A stretch of 64,000 bases of DNA from Streptomyces litmocidini. Lineage in GTDB: Bacteria; Actinomycetota; Actinomycetes; Streptomycetales; Streptomycetaceae. The notes below the pieces were generated by a model that saw only the letters and a program-made list of their open reading frames with translations, had not been told where the DNA came from and searched no databases. Below, piece by piece: positions 42,325 to 50,536 of the stretch. The first letter of the stretch is position 1; each line of letters starts with the position of its first letter. Location of the stretch: NCBI RefSeq assembly GCF_014649755.1, contig NZ_BMTQ01000004.1:496001-560000 (forward strand). The letters are read 5' to 3'. The position numbers and the translations under genes were made by a program.

Positions 42325-43167
42325 ATGCGCAAGCCACGCCGGTGGGCGGAGCTGACCCTGATCGCGGTCGTGTACGCGGCCTACTCGGGCGGGCGGCTCC
42401 TGGCGAGGGGCGACGAGGCCTCGGCCGTGGCGCACGGGCTCGCGGTCCTGCGGTTCGAGGAGGGCCTCGGGATCGACGCCGAGCACCCGTTGAACCGGTG
42501 GTTCACGGACGTCCCCGCGCTCGGGGTCCCGGCGGACTTCGCGTACGCCTCGCTGCACTACCTGGTGACCCCGGCGGTCCTGGTGTGGCTCTTCCGCCGC
42601 CGCCCCGCGCACTACCGGGCCGCCCGCACCTGGCTGATGCTCTCCACCCTGCTCGGCCTCGCCGGCTTCACGCTGCTGCCGACCTGCCCGCCCCGGCTCC
42701 TCGACGCGGCCCACGGCTTCACGGACACGATGGCGCACTTCAGCGCGTACGGCTGGTGGGGCGACGAGGCCAGCGCGCCGCGCGGGCTCGGCGGTCTGAC
42801 GAACCAGTACGCGGCGATGCCCAGCCTCCACGTCGGCTGGGCGCTGTGGTGCGGGACGATGCTGTGGCGGCACGGACGGGCACCGCTCACGAAGGCCCTC
42901 GGGGTGGCGTATCCGCTGGTCACGGCACTCGTCGTGATGGGCACCGCCAACCACTACCTGCTCGACGCGGTCGCCGGGGCGGCCGTGATGGGCGCGGGCC
43001 TGCTGCTCGCCCCGCACGCGCTGCGGCTCGCCGACCGGATCCGCACGACACCGGAAGCGCCCCCGGTTGTCGGTGGTGGATGGGAGACTTCGGCGGGTGA
43101 GCGCATCCCCGGACAGCGGTCTGTCCCGAACACCGCGGACGACACCTCCTCGGCAACTACTGGCTGA
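42325..43167 (+). CDS. PAP2-superfamily membrane phosphatase / phosphotransferase
   Basis: A 280-aa integral membrane protein with about six helices. The active-site motifs resemble inositol-phosphorylceramide-synthase-type PAP2 enzymes: AAMPSLHVGWALWCG (catalytic His) and TANHYLLDAVAGAAVMGAG (second His and Asp). These act on lipid phosphates or transfer phospho-inositol head groups. The C-terminal 40 residues are hydrophilic. Its last 71 bp overlap the start of the nuclease gene at 43097 in another frame. Confidence 0.82.
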   Translation: MRKPRRWAELTLIAVVYAAYSGGRLLARGDEASAVAHGLAVLRFEEGLGIDAEHPLNRWFTDVPALGVPADFAYASLHYLVTPAVLVWLFRRRPAHYRAARTWLMLSTLLGLAGFTLLPTCPPRLLDAAHGFTDTMAHFSAYGWWGDEASAPRGLGGLTNQYAAMPSLHVGWALWCGTMLWRHGRAPLTKALGVAYPLVTALVVMGTANHYLLDAVAGAAVMGAGLLLAPHALRLADRIRTTPEAPPVVGGGWETSAGERIPGQRSVPNTADDTSSATTG

Positions 43168-44224
43168 GCTGCGCGGACCGGCCGTCGTGCCGCGTCCGCT
43201 GGACGCCCGAGCCCTCGCGGCGCTCGCCGCCAACCCGGGCTGCAAGCGGCGGGCCGTCCTCGACGGCGCCGGCGTCGACAAGTCGGCGCTGGCCGCGAAG
43301 CTCGGCTCGCCCGCGCCGTTCGGGCAGTCGCAGTTCGCGATCGTGCGGGGCAACTCCTTCGAGGCGAAGGTCAAGGCGGACGGCGGGCGCGAACTGCTGC
43401 GCCTGATCGGCGTGGAGGAGCCGGGCGAGGTGTCCGTGCCCGACCTGGCGGCGGCCGGACCCGAGGGGCGGGTGGCGCGCACGGCGCTGGCGCTGCGGGA
43501 GGCGACGGGTGCCGGGGCGTGGACGCTGCTCGACCATCCGCTGCTCGCCCTGGAGGTCGCCGGTTCCCCCGTCCACCTGGAACCGGACGCGGTGGTGGTG
43601 CACCCCGACGGCGGCTGGACGGTGGTGGAGATCAAGTCGTTCCCGATGATCGACGGTTCGGCCGACGCGGCGAAGGTGGGCGCGGCGGCCCGCCAGGCCG
43701 CCGTGTACGTGCTGGCCCTGGAGCGGGTGGCGGCCCGCACGGAGGGCGCGCGGGTCGCGCAGTCGGTGCTCCTCGTCTGCCCGAAGGACTTCTCGAACGT
43801 GCCGACGGCGTCGATGGTCGACGTGCGCAAGCAGCGGTCGGTGACCCGGCGCCAGCTGGCCCGGCTGACCCGGATCGACGAGATCGCGCGGGCCCTGCCG
43901 GAGGGCATCAGCTTCGACGTGGTGGAACGGACGGCGGAGGAGCTGGCGGCGGCCGTGGAGTGCGTCCCCCATCAGTACGCCCCGGAGTGCCTGGCCGCCT
44001 GCGAGCTGGCCTTCCACTGCCGGGCGCGCGCCCGGGAGGCGGACGCGGTGGAGGCCCTGGGCCGTTCCGTACGGGGGGAGTTGGGCGGTCTGACGACGGT
44101 CGGCGCGGTCCTGGCGGCGGCGCGCGGCGAGGAGGGCGACCCGGAGGACCCGGCGGTGGCGGCGCTGCGCCGGGCGCGGGCGCTGCGCGAGGAGGCCCTG
44201 GCGGGGGTGGCCGCATGTCGCTGA
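43097..44224 (+). CDS. PD-(D/E)XK nuclease with four-cysteine (Fe-S type) arrangement
   Basis: 375 aa. The nuclease core motifs are the N-terminal glutamate in VRGNSFEAKV (E89), EPDAVVV (D164), VVEIKSF (E178, K180) and the QxxxY motif ARQAAVYVLAL (Q200, Y204). Cysteines flank it: C49 (NPGCKRR) and C298, C302, C308 (PECLAACELAFHC). One cysteine before and three after the nuclease is the [4Fe-4S] pattern of Cas4, AddB and Dna2 nucleases. The start is a GTG at 43097 with GGGAGA upstream. Its stop overlaps the next gene by 10 bp, and a UPF1/Dna2-like helicase follows two genes on. A role in DNA-end processing is inferred. Confidence 0.78.
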   Translation: MSASPDSGLSRTPRTTPPRQLLAELRGPAVVPRPLDARALAALAANPGCKRRAVLDGAGVDKSALAAKLGSPAPFGQSQFAIVRGNSFEAKVKADGGRELLRLIGVEEPGEVSVPDLAAAGPEGRVARTALALREATGAGAWTLLDHPLLALEVAGSPVHLEPDAVVVHPDGGWTVVEIKSFPMIDGSADAAKVGAAARQAAVYVLALERVAARTEGARVAQSVLLVCPKDFSNVPTASMVDVRKQRSVTRRQLARLTRIDEIARALPEGISFDVVERTAEELAAAVECVPHQYAPECLAACELAFHCRARAREADAVEALGRSVRGELGGLTTVGAVLAAARGEEGDPEDPAVAALRRARALREEALAGVAACR

Positions 44225-45804
44225 TCTCCACGCTCGCCCGGATGGAGGCCGTCGAGTCGGGGCGGGCGCAGCCGCTCGCCACGGTCCGGCACCGGCGGCT
44301 GTCCGCACGGCCGTTGGTCCTCGTGCCGCTGACGACGGCCGGTGAGGCGGGCGCCCCGCTGGGCGCGCTGGTCGGCACCGATCCCGAGGAGCCGCGGCTC
44401 CTGGTGGTGCCGCAACCCCGGGACCGCGACCTGCGGTTCGCGTTCCTCGCGGACCTCGCCGAGGAGATCCTGCCGTACGTCGACTCGTTCACGGACGTCG
44501 TCGAGGCGGCGGAGCGGAACGAGGTCGACCCCGAGACCGGCAAGAAGGTGAAGGTCGAGGTCGAGCTGTGCGCCGACGCGCCGCAGCTGATCGTGCCGAG
44601 CCGGGCGGGCATCGAGTACGTGCGGCTGCTCGGACGGTCGACGCGGTTCCGGCGGACGGCCGAGCAGGACCCGGAGACGCCGTTCCCGGCGCCGCCGCGG
44701 GTGCCGCTGCTCGGCCGGTGGCTGACGCACTTCGGCGAGCGGGCCCGGGTGCCCGGCTCCTCGCTGCTCCTCTCGGCGACGGACCTGCTCAACCGGCACT
44801 GGGCGACCGGCCAGTCGTCCCTGGAGGACCAGCACCTGGGCGCGCTGCTCGCCTGGATCGCCCCGTGCGACGGGGAGCCGGGCGCCGAGGCGGCCCTGCG
44901 GGCCGAGGTCGGCCGGGACGCCCAGGGGCAGTTGCTCTGCCCGCCGGCCGGTCCCGCGACCGATCCGGCCTTCGACAACAAGCTCCTCGCGCCGGCGATC
45001 GAGCGGTACGACCGGGCCCGGCAGTCGCTCGGCGCGGCCGAGGACGGCGAGAGCGCCGACACGGGCCTCGCCGAGCTGCACGGGGCCGAGCGGGAACTGC
45101 GCCGGCTGATCGCCTCCCAGCTGAAGCCGACCTGGCACTCCGTCTGGCGGGCGATCGAGCTGCTGCGGGAGCTGCCGGAGGGCGCCCGGGTCGAGGACCG
45201 CTGGACCCGTGACCGCTGGTCCTTCACCGGCCACCGGGACCGGATCGCGGCCGGCGAGCCGCCGCAGCCGCGCCGGGACGACGCCGTGACGGCGGCCTCG
45301 AAGCTGGCCGCCCGCGAACAGGCGCAGGGCCAGCTGGAGGCGCAGGAGGCCCTGGACGATCCGCTGGTGATGGCGGGGCGGCGGCTCGCGGGCGAGGCGT
45401 TCTCGGCCGAGGTGGTCGAGGTGACGATGGCGTGGACGGAGTCGAAGCGGCCCGCGCCGCGGCCGCTCGTCACGGTCCGCACGGACGACCGGCCGCACCT
45501 GGCCGAGAAGGTGAAGGTGTACCGCTCGCTGGACGGCAAGCCGCAGGCGGCGGAGTTCGTGCGGTACGAGGAGGACGGCTCGCCGCTGCTGCGGATCCTG
45601 GACCGGATGGGCCGGTCCAGGGAGCCCGCGGAGGGCTCGGTGCCGGAGAAGGGCGAGCGGATCGTCTGGACGCTGTTCGAGCACGACCAGCGGGTCGGCC
45701 CGAAGCTGCCGGACCCGGAGGAGACGCCCTGGACGCACGGCGGCCCGCCCCGGGCGGACGCCGTGGAACCGCCCGACGCCGTGACGCCGGAGGACCTCCT
45801 GTGA
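44215..45804 (+). CDS. Unknown 529-aa protein between nuclease and helicase
   Basis: It begins MSLISTLARMEAVESGRAQP and overlaps the nuclease gene by 10 bp. It is soluble, with no signal or membrane span. Segments of note are the acidic FAFLADLAEEILPYVDSFTD, GRWLTHFGERARVPGSSLLL and a long helical mid-region (ERYDRARQSLGAAEDGES, ELRRLIASQLKPTWHSVWRA). The C-terminal beta-rich part includes SKRPAPRPLVTVRTDDRPHL and RIVWTLFEHDQRVGPKLPDP. I recognise no family. The C-terminal portion could be an OB-like or helicase-accessory fold, but that is a guess. Position argues for a subunit working with both neighbours. Confidence 0.7.
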   Translation: MSLISTLARMEAVESGRAQPLATVRHRRLSARPLVLVPLTTAGEAGAPLGALVGTDPEEPRLLVVPQPRDRDLRFAFLADLAEEILPYVDSFTDVVEAAERNEVDPETGKKVKVEVELCADAPQLIVPSRAGIEYVRLLGRSTRFRRTAEQDPETPFPAPPRVPLLGRWLTHFGERARVPGSSLLLSATDLLNRHWATGQSSLEDQHLGALLAWIAPCDGEPGAEAALRAEVGRDAQGQLLCPPAGPATDPAFDNKLLAPAIERYDRARQSLGAAEDGESADTGLAELHGAERELRRLIASQLKPTWHSVWRAIELLRELPEGARVEDRWTRDRWSFTGHRDRIAAGEPPQPRRDDAVTAASKLAAREQAQGQLEAQEALDDPLVMAGRRLAGEAFSAEVVEVTMAWTESKRPAPRPLVTVRTDDRPHLAEKVKVYRSLDGKPQAAEFVRYEEDGSPLLRILDRMGRSREPAEGSVPEKGERIVWTLFEHDQRVGPKLPDPEETPWTHGGPPRADAVEPPDAVTPEDLL

Positions 45805-45929
45805 CCCCGTCCGGCACCGTGCCCCGCGAGGACGTGCCGTGACCCCGGCTTCGGGGGGCGTGCCGTGCCCCTGACTCCGGAGACCGCGCTCGTGCCCCTG
45901 TCCGTCCCCCTGATCCCCGAGGACCCGCC

Positions 45930-47261
45930 GTGACCGTGTTCGACCCGTCCGCCGAGGCCGCACGCGCGACCTCCGCCATCCTGGCGGACACCCTGCGCGG
46001 CACCGCGCGGGGCGTCGTCGTCGACTCCCCGCCGGGTGCCGGCAAGTCGACGCTCGTGGTCCGGGCCGCCCTCGAACTGGCCGCCGCCGGGCGCCCCCTG
46101 ATGGTGGTCGCCCAGACGAACGCGCAGGTGGACGACCTGGTGCTGCGGCTCGCGGAGAAGGAGCCCGACCTGGAGGTCGGCCGGCTGCACTCGAACGACT
46201 CCGACCCGTACGACAAGGCGCTCGACGACCTGGCCAACGTACGGAAGTCGGCGAAGGCGGGCGAGCTGACCGGGCTGCCGGTCGTCCTGTCCACGGCCGC
46301 CAAGTGGGGGCACGTGAAGAACGTCGAGCCGTGGGCGCACGCGATCGTCGACGAGGCGTACCAGATGCGCTCGGACGCGCTGCTCACCGTGGCGGGCCTC
46401 TTCGAGCGGGCGCTGTTCGTGGGCGACCCCGGGCAGCTCGACCCGTTCTCAGTGGTGGGCGCGGAGCAGTGGGCGGGGCTCACGTACGACCCGTCGGCGA
46501 GCGCCGTCTCCACGCTGCTCGCGCACAACCCGGAGCTGCCGCAGCACCGGCTGCCGGTCTCCTGGCGGCTGCCTGCCACGGCGGCGCCGCTGGTGTCGGA
46601 CGCCTTCTACCCGTACACGCCGTTCCGCAGCGGCACCGGACACGGGGACCGGAGGCTCTCCTTCGGGGTGCCCTCGGACGGTTCCGGTCCCGACCGGGTC
46701 CTCGACGAGGCCGCCGAGTCCGGCTGGGGCCTGCTCGAACTCCCGGCCCGGCACACCCCCCGCACCGACCCCGAGGCGGTCGGCGCGATCGCCCTGGTGG
46801 TGCGCCGGCTCCTGGACCGGGGCGGCGCGGCGGTCTCGGAGCGTTCGGAGACCCCGGTCCCGCTCACCCCGGACCGGATCGCCGTCGGCACCGCCCACCG
46901 CGACCAGGCGGCGGCGGTCCGGGCGGCGCTCGCGGACGTCGGCGTGACGGGCGTGACGGTGGACACCGCGAACCGGCTCCAGGGCCGTGAGTACGACGTG
47001 ACGGTCGTCCTGCACCCGCTGTCGGGTCGCCCGGACGCGACCGCCTTCCACCTGGAGACGGGCCGGCTGTGCGTGCTGGCCTCCCGGCACCGGCACGCGT
47101 GCGTCGTGGTGTGCCGGGCGGGCGTGGCGGAACTCCTCGACGAGCACCCGTCGACGGATCCGGTGCGGCTGGGGGTCGCGGTCTCGTTCCCCGACGGCTG
47201 GGAGGCGAACCACGCGGTCCTCTCCCACCTGGAGGAACACCGGGTGACCTGGGCCCCCTAG
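45930..47261 (+). CDS. SF1 helicase (UPF1/Dna2-like)
   Basis: 443 aa with a full helicase motif set. These are Walker A SPPGAGKSTLVV (34-44), motif Ia-like VVAQTNAQVDDLVL, Walker B AIVDEAYQM (138-146), motif III LFVGDPGQLDPF, motif IV-like LPVSWRLPA, motif V VDTANRLQGREYDVTVV and motif VI CVLASRHRHACVVV. This is the compact UPF1/Dna2 (SF1B) style without large inserts. The GTG at 45930 follows GAGGA. It is the third gene of the nuclease/unknown/helicase cluster, after a 125-bp gap containing a duplicated CGTGCCGTG stretch. Confidence 0.82.
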   Translation: MTVFDPSAEAARATSAILADTLRGTARGVVVDSPPGAGKSTLVVRAALELAAAGRPLMVVAQTNAQVDDLVLRLAEKEPDLEVGRLHSNDSDPYDKALDDLANVRKSAKAGELTGLPVVLSTAAKWGHVKNVEPWAHAIVDEAYQMRSDALLTVAGLFERALFVGDPGQLDPFSVVGAEQWAGLTYDPSASAVSTLLAHNPELPQHRLPVSWRLPATAAPLVSDAFYPYTPFRSGTGHGDRRLSFGVPSDGSGPDRVLDEAAESGWGLLELPARHTPRTDPEAVGAIALVVRRLLDRGGAAVSERSETPVPLTPDRIAVGTAHRDQAAAVRAALADVGVTGVTVDTANRLQGREYDVTVVLHPLSGRPDATAFHLETGRLCVLASRHRHACVVVCRAGVAELLDEHPSTDPVRLGVAVSFPDGWEANHAVLSHLEEHRVTWAP

Positions 47262-47475
47262 GGCCGCGGCGGCCCTCGGACGGGCACCCGGGCCGCCCTC
47301 TCCGCCTGGAGGGGCACCGGGTGGCCGGACGCCCCGGCCCGTCCCGCGCGGATCGAAACCGGGGCCCGGGGGTCTGCGGGGGCGTACGGGGAGGGCTTCG
47401 CGCTCTTGCGGGAAGCGGGACAATGGAAGACGGCCCGGGAGTCCGGGCCGTGCCTGTGCGAGGAGGAGAAGGACG

Positions 47476-47832
47476 ATGGCGGAACCCGCGGAGCGGAGCG
47501 CACAGCGGCGGCTTCGGCCGGCACCGCTGATCTTCGAGCCTGCCGAGGCGACCGCCGATCCGGAGCACTTCTTCGACCTGGAGTCGATGGAGGACCCCCG
47601 CGAGCTGCTGTCCCGGGCGACGGAGCTGACGCTCGCGTTCCGGGCGGCGACGGACCGGGCGACCGAGTTCCAGGCGATCGCGGCCGCGCAGCTGGCGGAT
47701 CCGCGCCGGTTCGACCGGCTGACGGTGGCGGACGTCGCCGAGCGGGCGGCGTGGACCGAGGACTACGCCCGGAAGATGATCGAGTTCGGCCGCGACCTGA
47801 TCCGGACGAACGGACAGCCGTCGGAGGACTGA
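47476..47832 (+). CDS. Small conserved protein downstream of the helicase
   Basis: 118 aa, helical and acidic, with no signal peptide. The middle (FFDLESMEDPRELLSRATEL, FRAATDRATEFQAIAAAQLA) and the end (TVADVAERAAWTEDYARKMI, EFGRDLIRT) suggest a helical bundle, possibly with a helix-turn-helix-like C-terminus. AAGGA precedes the ATG. It follows the helicase by 214 bp, so it could belong to the same functional unit, but that is unproven. Confidence 0.65.
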   Translation: MAEPAERSAQRRLRPAPLIFEPAEATADPEHFFDLESMEDPRELLSRATELTLAFRAATDRATEFQAIAAAQLADPRRFDRLTVADVAERAAWTEDYARKMIEFGRDLIRTNGQPSED

Positions 47833-47945
47833 GCGGCGTACGGACGGTCGGCGAAGGACCGGGCGGACGGACGCGTACGGGGCGGGCGTACGGCCGGGCG
47901 GGGGAGGGCCGGGCGGGCGTGTGACACGGGCGGGCGTACGCGGGG

Positions 47946-48058
47946 CCAGTGGGCCGGTGGGGGCCGGTGGGTCCGTAGGGGCCGGTGGGCCCGTGGGGGC
48001 CGGTGGGCCCGTGGGGGCCGGTGGGTCCGCGTGGCTCGGAGGGCCCGCGTGGCTCGGA
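47946..48058. repeat. G-rich degenerate tandem repeats
   Basis: Repeats of a GGGGCCGGTGGGCCCGT-like unit (about 18-bp steps) and two copies of GGCCCGCGTGGCTCGGAGG lie in the 355-bp gap between 47832 and 48188. The rest of the gap holds the palindrome GGCATATGCC at 48087 and the promoter for the next gene. An open frame across the repeats is Gly/Ala-rich and not convincing as protein. Confidence 0.6.
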
Positions 48059-48187
48059 GGCGTGCGTCTGACCGAAAACCACCCCTGGCATATGCCGAGG
48101 GGGCACGATACTCCTCCCCCACCCCTCCTGTCCGGGATTCCGGGAACCCTCGGCAATCGGGTGATCACACCCGGTAGACCTGGATCC

Positions 48188-48817
48188 ATGACGACCTGGC
48201 TGCGCGACGAGACCCCGCACGACATCTTCCGGTTCCTCCGGCAGGGCGACGAGGGGCGGCACCAGGCGGCCCGGGTGACCGCCGACGGGGCCGCCTGGCT
48301 CGCCTCGGCCGCCGGGGGCCGGGCCGGTGCCGCGCTCACCCGCTGGGAGTCCCGCCCCGCCTCCCCGGCGGCGCTGCCCTGCGGGACCCTCTTCGACGTC
48401 GTCAACGTGGACCCGGTCTTCGGGCGCCGGATGCTGGACCGGCTGTGGGAGGAGGGCCCGGGTTCGGGGCCCGTCGCCGTGCACCGGGGCCGGATGATGC
48501 TGTTCGCCGCGCCGGGGACGGCCCAGCGGCTGCCGGCGCTGCTCGACTGGGAGGAGTGGAGCCGGGAGGTCCCCCGGCCGCTCTGTCACGGGCGCGGGGA
48601 CGCGGTGACCGTGCCGGCGCTCGTGCCGTCCGGCTCCGCCGGGCCCCGCTGGCTGGTGGCCCCGGACAGCCGGCATCCGTGGCTGCCCGGCCCCGAGGTC
48701 GTGCTCTGGGCCTGCGTGCGGGCCGTCCGGGCGGCCTCCGCCGCCGACGTGCGGGTATCGATTTTTCCTCCCGCCGATCCGGATGCTAATGTCTACGACG
48801 TCAGCAGGCGCCGCTAG
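48188..48817 (+). CDS. Prim-Pol-like (bifunctional primase/polymerase N-terminal family) protein
   Basis: A 209-aa soluble protein resembling small Streptomyces proteins annotated as bifunctional DNA primase/polymerase. Features are TADGAAWLASAAGGRAGAAL, ALPCGTLFDVVNVDPVFGRR, GSGPVAVHRGRMMLFAAPGT and PLCHGRGDAVTVPALVPSG. Clear catalytic acidic motifs of active Prim-Pol enzymes are not obvious, so activity is doubtful. The ATG at 48188 is the likely start. The last codons (SRRR then TAG) run into the tRNA-Lys gene, a 10-bp overlap. Confidence 0.65.
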   Translation: MTTWLRDETPHDIFRFLRQGDEGRHQAARVTADGAAWLASAAGGRAGAALTRWESRPASPAALPCGTLFDVVNVDPVFGRRMLDRLWEEGPGSGPVAVHRGRMMLFAAPGTAQRLPALLDWEEWSREVPRPLCHGRGDAVTVPALVPSGSAGPRWLVAPDSRHPWLPGPEVVLWACVRAVRAASAADVRVSIFPPADPDANVYDVSRRR

Positions 48818-48881
48818 CTCAGTTGGTTAGAGCAGCTGACTCTTAATCAGCGGGTCCGGGGTTCGAGTCCCTGGCGGCGCA
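48808..48881 (+). tRNA. tRNA-Lys (CTT), copy 1
   Basis: 74 nt. The acceptor is GCGCCGC/GCGGCGC, the D arm is GCTCAGTTGGTTAGAGC, the anticodon stem-loop is CTGACTCTTAATCAG (anticodon CTT), and the T arm is CCGGGGTTCGAGTCCCTGG. No CCA is encoded. Identical to the copy at 56693, including GTCAGCAG just before and CAGACAG just after. Confidence 0.97.
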
Positions 48882-48890
48882 CAGACAGGG

Positions 48891-48918
48891 GAAGCCCCTC
48901 GCGGAAGCGAGGGGCTTC
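48891..48918 (+). terminator. Terminator after tRNA-Lys copy 1
   Basis: A perfect 12-bp stem GAAGCCCCTCGC/GCGAGGGGCTTC with a GGAA loop, then TTCGTCTTT. Confidence 0.88.
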
Positions 48919-48931
48919 TTCGTCTTTCCGG

Positions 48932-50182
48932 TCACGCCCCTCGGGGAGGGGTGATCTTCACCGTCCAGTCGCCCGCCCCGGTGCGGTCGGTGACCTCGAC
49001 GCGGATCCCGGTTCCGGGCACGGTCAGGGTCTCGCCCTCCTCCAGGGGGGCGTCCGCGAGCGGCGGGTAGACGGAGCGGTCCGCGCACGCCTGGGTGGCG
49101 GGGTGGGCGTCCACGACCTCGACCGGGCCGTCGCCGGAGGCCGTACCGCTGTGGACCCGGTAGACGAGCACGCCCTCGGTGCAGGTGTCGGCGTCGTTCC
49201 CCGCGCCGCTCCGGGCCTCGATCGCCAGGACGCTGTCGGGGCCGGTGCGGACGACGGCGAGCCGGGTGCCGAGGATGCCGCCGGCCGGGGGCGGGGCGTC
49301 GACCGGCTCCAGAGTGACCAGCCGGGAGCCGGAGCCCTGGACGCAGGTGATCTGGGCGCGGGAGAGCCAGCCGAGCTTCCACTTGTTCCAGCCGAGGAGG
49401 TCCGGGGAGAGTCCGAACTGGCTGCCCATGACGTCCCAGTCGCCCACGTGGGTGTCCCAGTCGCCCTTGCCGTCCACCGGCCGGTGGTAGAGGTCGGGCA
49501 GGTCGAAGACGTGGCCGGTCTCGTGGGCGAGGACGTTGCGGTCGGGCGGGTGCCGCTCGAAGACGGTGACGACGCGTTTGATCTCGGTGCCGTCGGCCTC
49601 CAGCGGGTGTTCCAGGTTGACGACCTTGGTCGCGTCGGAGTCCACGCCGGGCGCGTCCGGGTCGGCGACCAGGTAGACGATGTCGTACCGCGAGAAGTCG
49701 ACGTCCTCGTCGGCGGCGGCGATCGCGTCGCGGAGGTAGGCGGCCCGCTTCCCGGCGTCCCAGTCGCGCCGTATGGCGTACTCCTCCGACGCGTGCGGCA
49801 TCGGGGTCCAGGAGGGCCGGGGGTGCGGGCGCAGGTCGAAGCGTCCGTAGGAGGCGCGGGCGAAGTACTCGCTGGTGGCGGGGAAGTGGTCGGCGGCGAG
49901 TTCGCCCGGTTCGGTGAGCGGTGCGGAGTCCGGGAAGGACAGGAAGATCATGACCGCGTCGAGGTCCCTGTTCGGCCGGGGGTAGGAGCCGTTCCAGGTG
50001 TCGAGGCCGAGCGAGTGGTGGGCGGCGGTGCGGGGCAGGGCGCAGGGGTTCGCCGAGGACGCGCCGGCGGCGGGGCCCGCGACGAGCCCCGTGGCGGCCA
50101 GTGCGGCGAGCGCGGTGAAGGCCGCCGCGCCGGCACGCAGCCGTGAGCGTTCCACTCCCCCGGGTGGCTGCTGAGCCCTCAC
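48932..50182 (-). CDS. Secreted M6-type metalloprotease
   Basis: 416 aa. The signal peptide (hydrophobic stretch AGAAAFTALAALAATGLVAG, ending near GPAAGASS) precedes a catalytic domain. The zinc motif is RNVLAHETGHVFDLPDLYHR (HExxH), followed by GDWDVMGSQFG, typical of immune-inhibitor-A/M6 proteases. It opens with MIFLSFPDSAPLTE, the usual M6 beginning. The C-terminal beta domain (VEVVDAHPATQACADRSVYP) is also family-like. The start is a GTG at 50182 with GGAGG upstream. It ends just beyond the tRNA-Lys terminator. Confidence 0.85.
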   Translation of the reverse strand: MRAQQPPGGVERSRLRAGAAAFTALAALAATGLVAGPAAGASSANPCALPRTAAHHSLGLDTWNGSYPRPNRDLDAVMIFLSFPDSAPLTEPGELAADHFPATSEYFARASYGRFDLRPHPRPSWTPMPHASEEYAIRRDWDAGKRAAYLRDAIAAADEDVDFSRYDIVYLVADPDAPGVDSDATKVVNLEHPLEADGTEIKRVVTVFERHPPDRNVLAHETGHVFDLPDLYHRPVDGKGDWDTHVGDWDVMGSQFGLSPDLLGWNKWKLGWLSRAQITCVQGSGSRLVTLEPVDAPPPAGGILGTRLAVVRTGPDSVLAIEARSGAGNDADTCTEGVLVYRVHSGTASGDGPVEVVDAHPATQACADRSVYPPLADAPLEEGETLTVPGTGIRVEVTDRTGAGDWTVKITPPRGA

Positions 50183-50536
50183 GTGGACCTCCGGATCGGG
50201 AATGCGGGACACCCCACCCACCTTGTGGCGGTTTGAGGTTTTTCGCATGTTTCCACTGCCCCGGTCGGGTGAGGGCACTCCTCGAGGTCGACGCGACACG
50301 AGCGCGCTTCAGCTCACGGAAAGTCACATTCGGTCATGTCCCGAACGGCGCGTGTCACACCCGCGCAGAAACGATCGGGCGGGTCGGTCCGGTGGGCAGC
50401 CTCACAGCGCCGGAGGCCCCTCACGGACGCCTCGGAGCTGGAACGCTCCCCCGGCTGGCTCTATGATCGGCTCACTCTTCCTTGGCCGACCGTCCCGACC
50501 ACATGTGACCGGCCCGACTGCACACGGGAGCGAGCG
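50183..50536. promoter_or_regulatory. Divergent region with candidate BldD box (50324-50336)
   Basis: A 354-bp gap between the M6 protease and the GGDEF/EAL gene. TCACATTCGGTCA at 50324-50336 has the TNAC-N5-GTNA form of a BldD operator. BldD is known to repress cdgA in S. coelicolor, so the site is plausible, but one weak match is not proof. Confidence 0.4.

Noticed and set aside
43097..44224. Reading the four-cysteine nuclease as a CRISPR Cas4
   Set aside because: There is no array or other cas gene nearby. The helicase neighbour points to a Dna2/AddAB-like context instead.
47921..48187. N-terminal extension of the Prim-Pol-like protein through Gly-rich repeats
   Set aside because: The sequence is a degenerate tandem repeat with no coding character, and an ATG at 48188 gives a normal protein.
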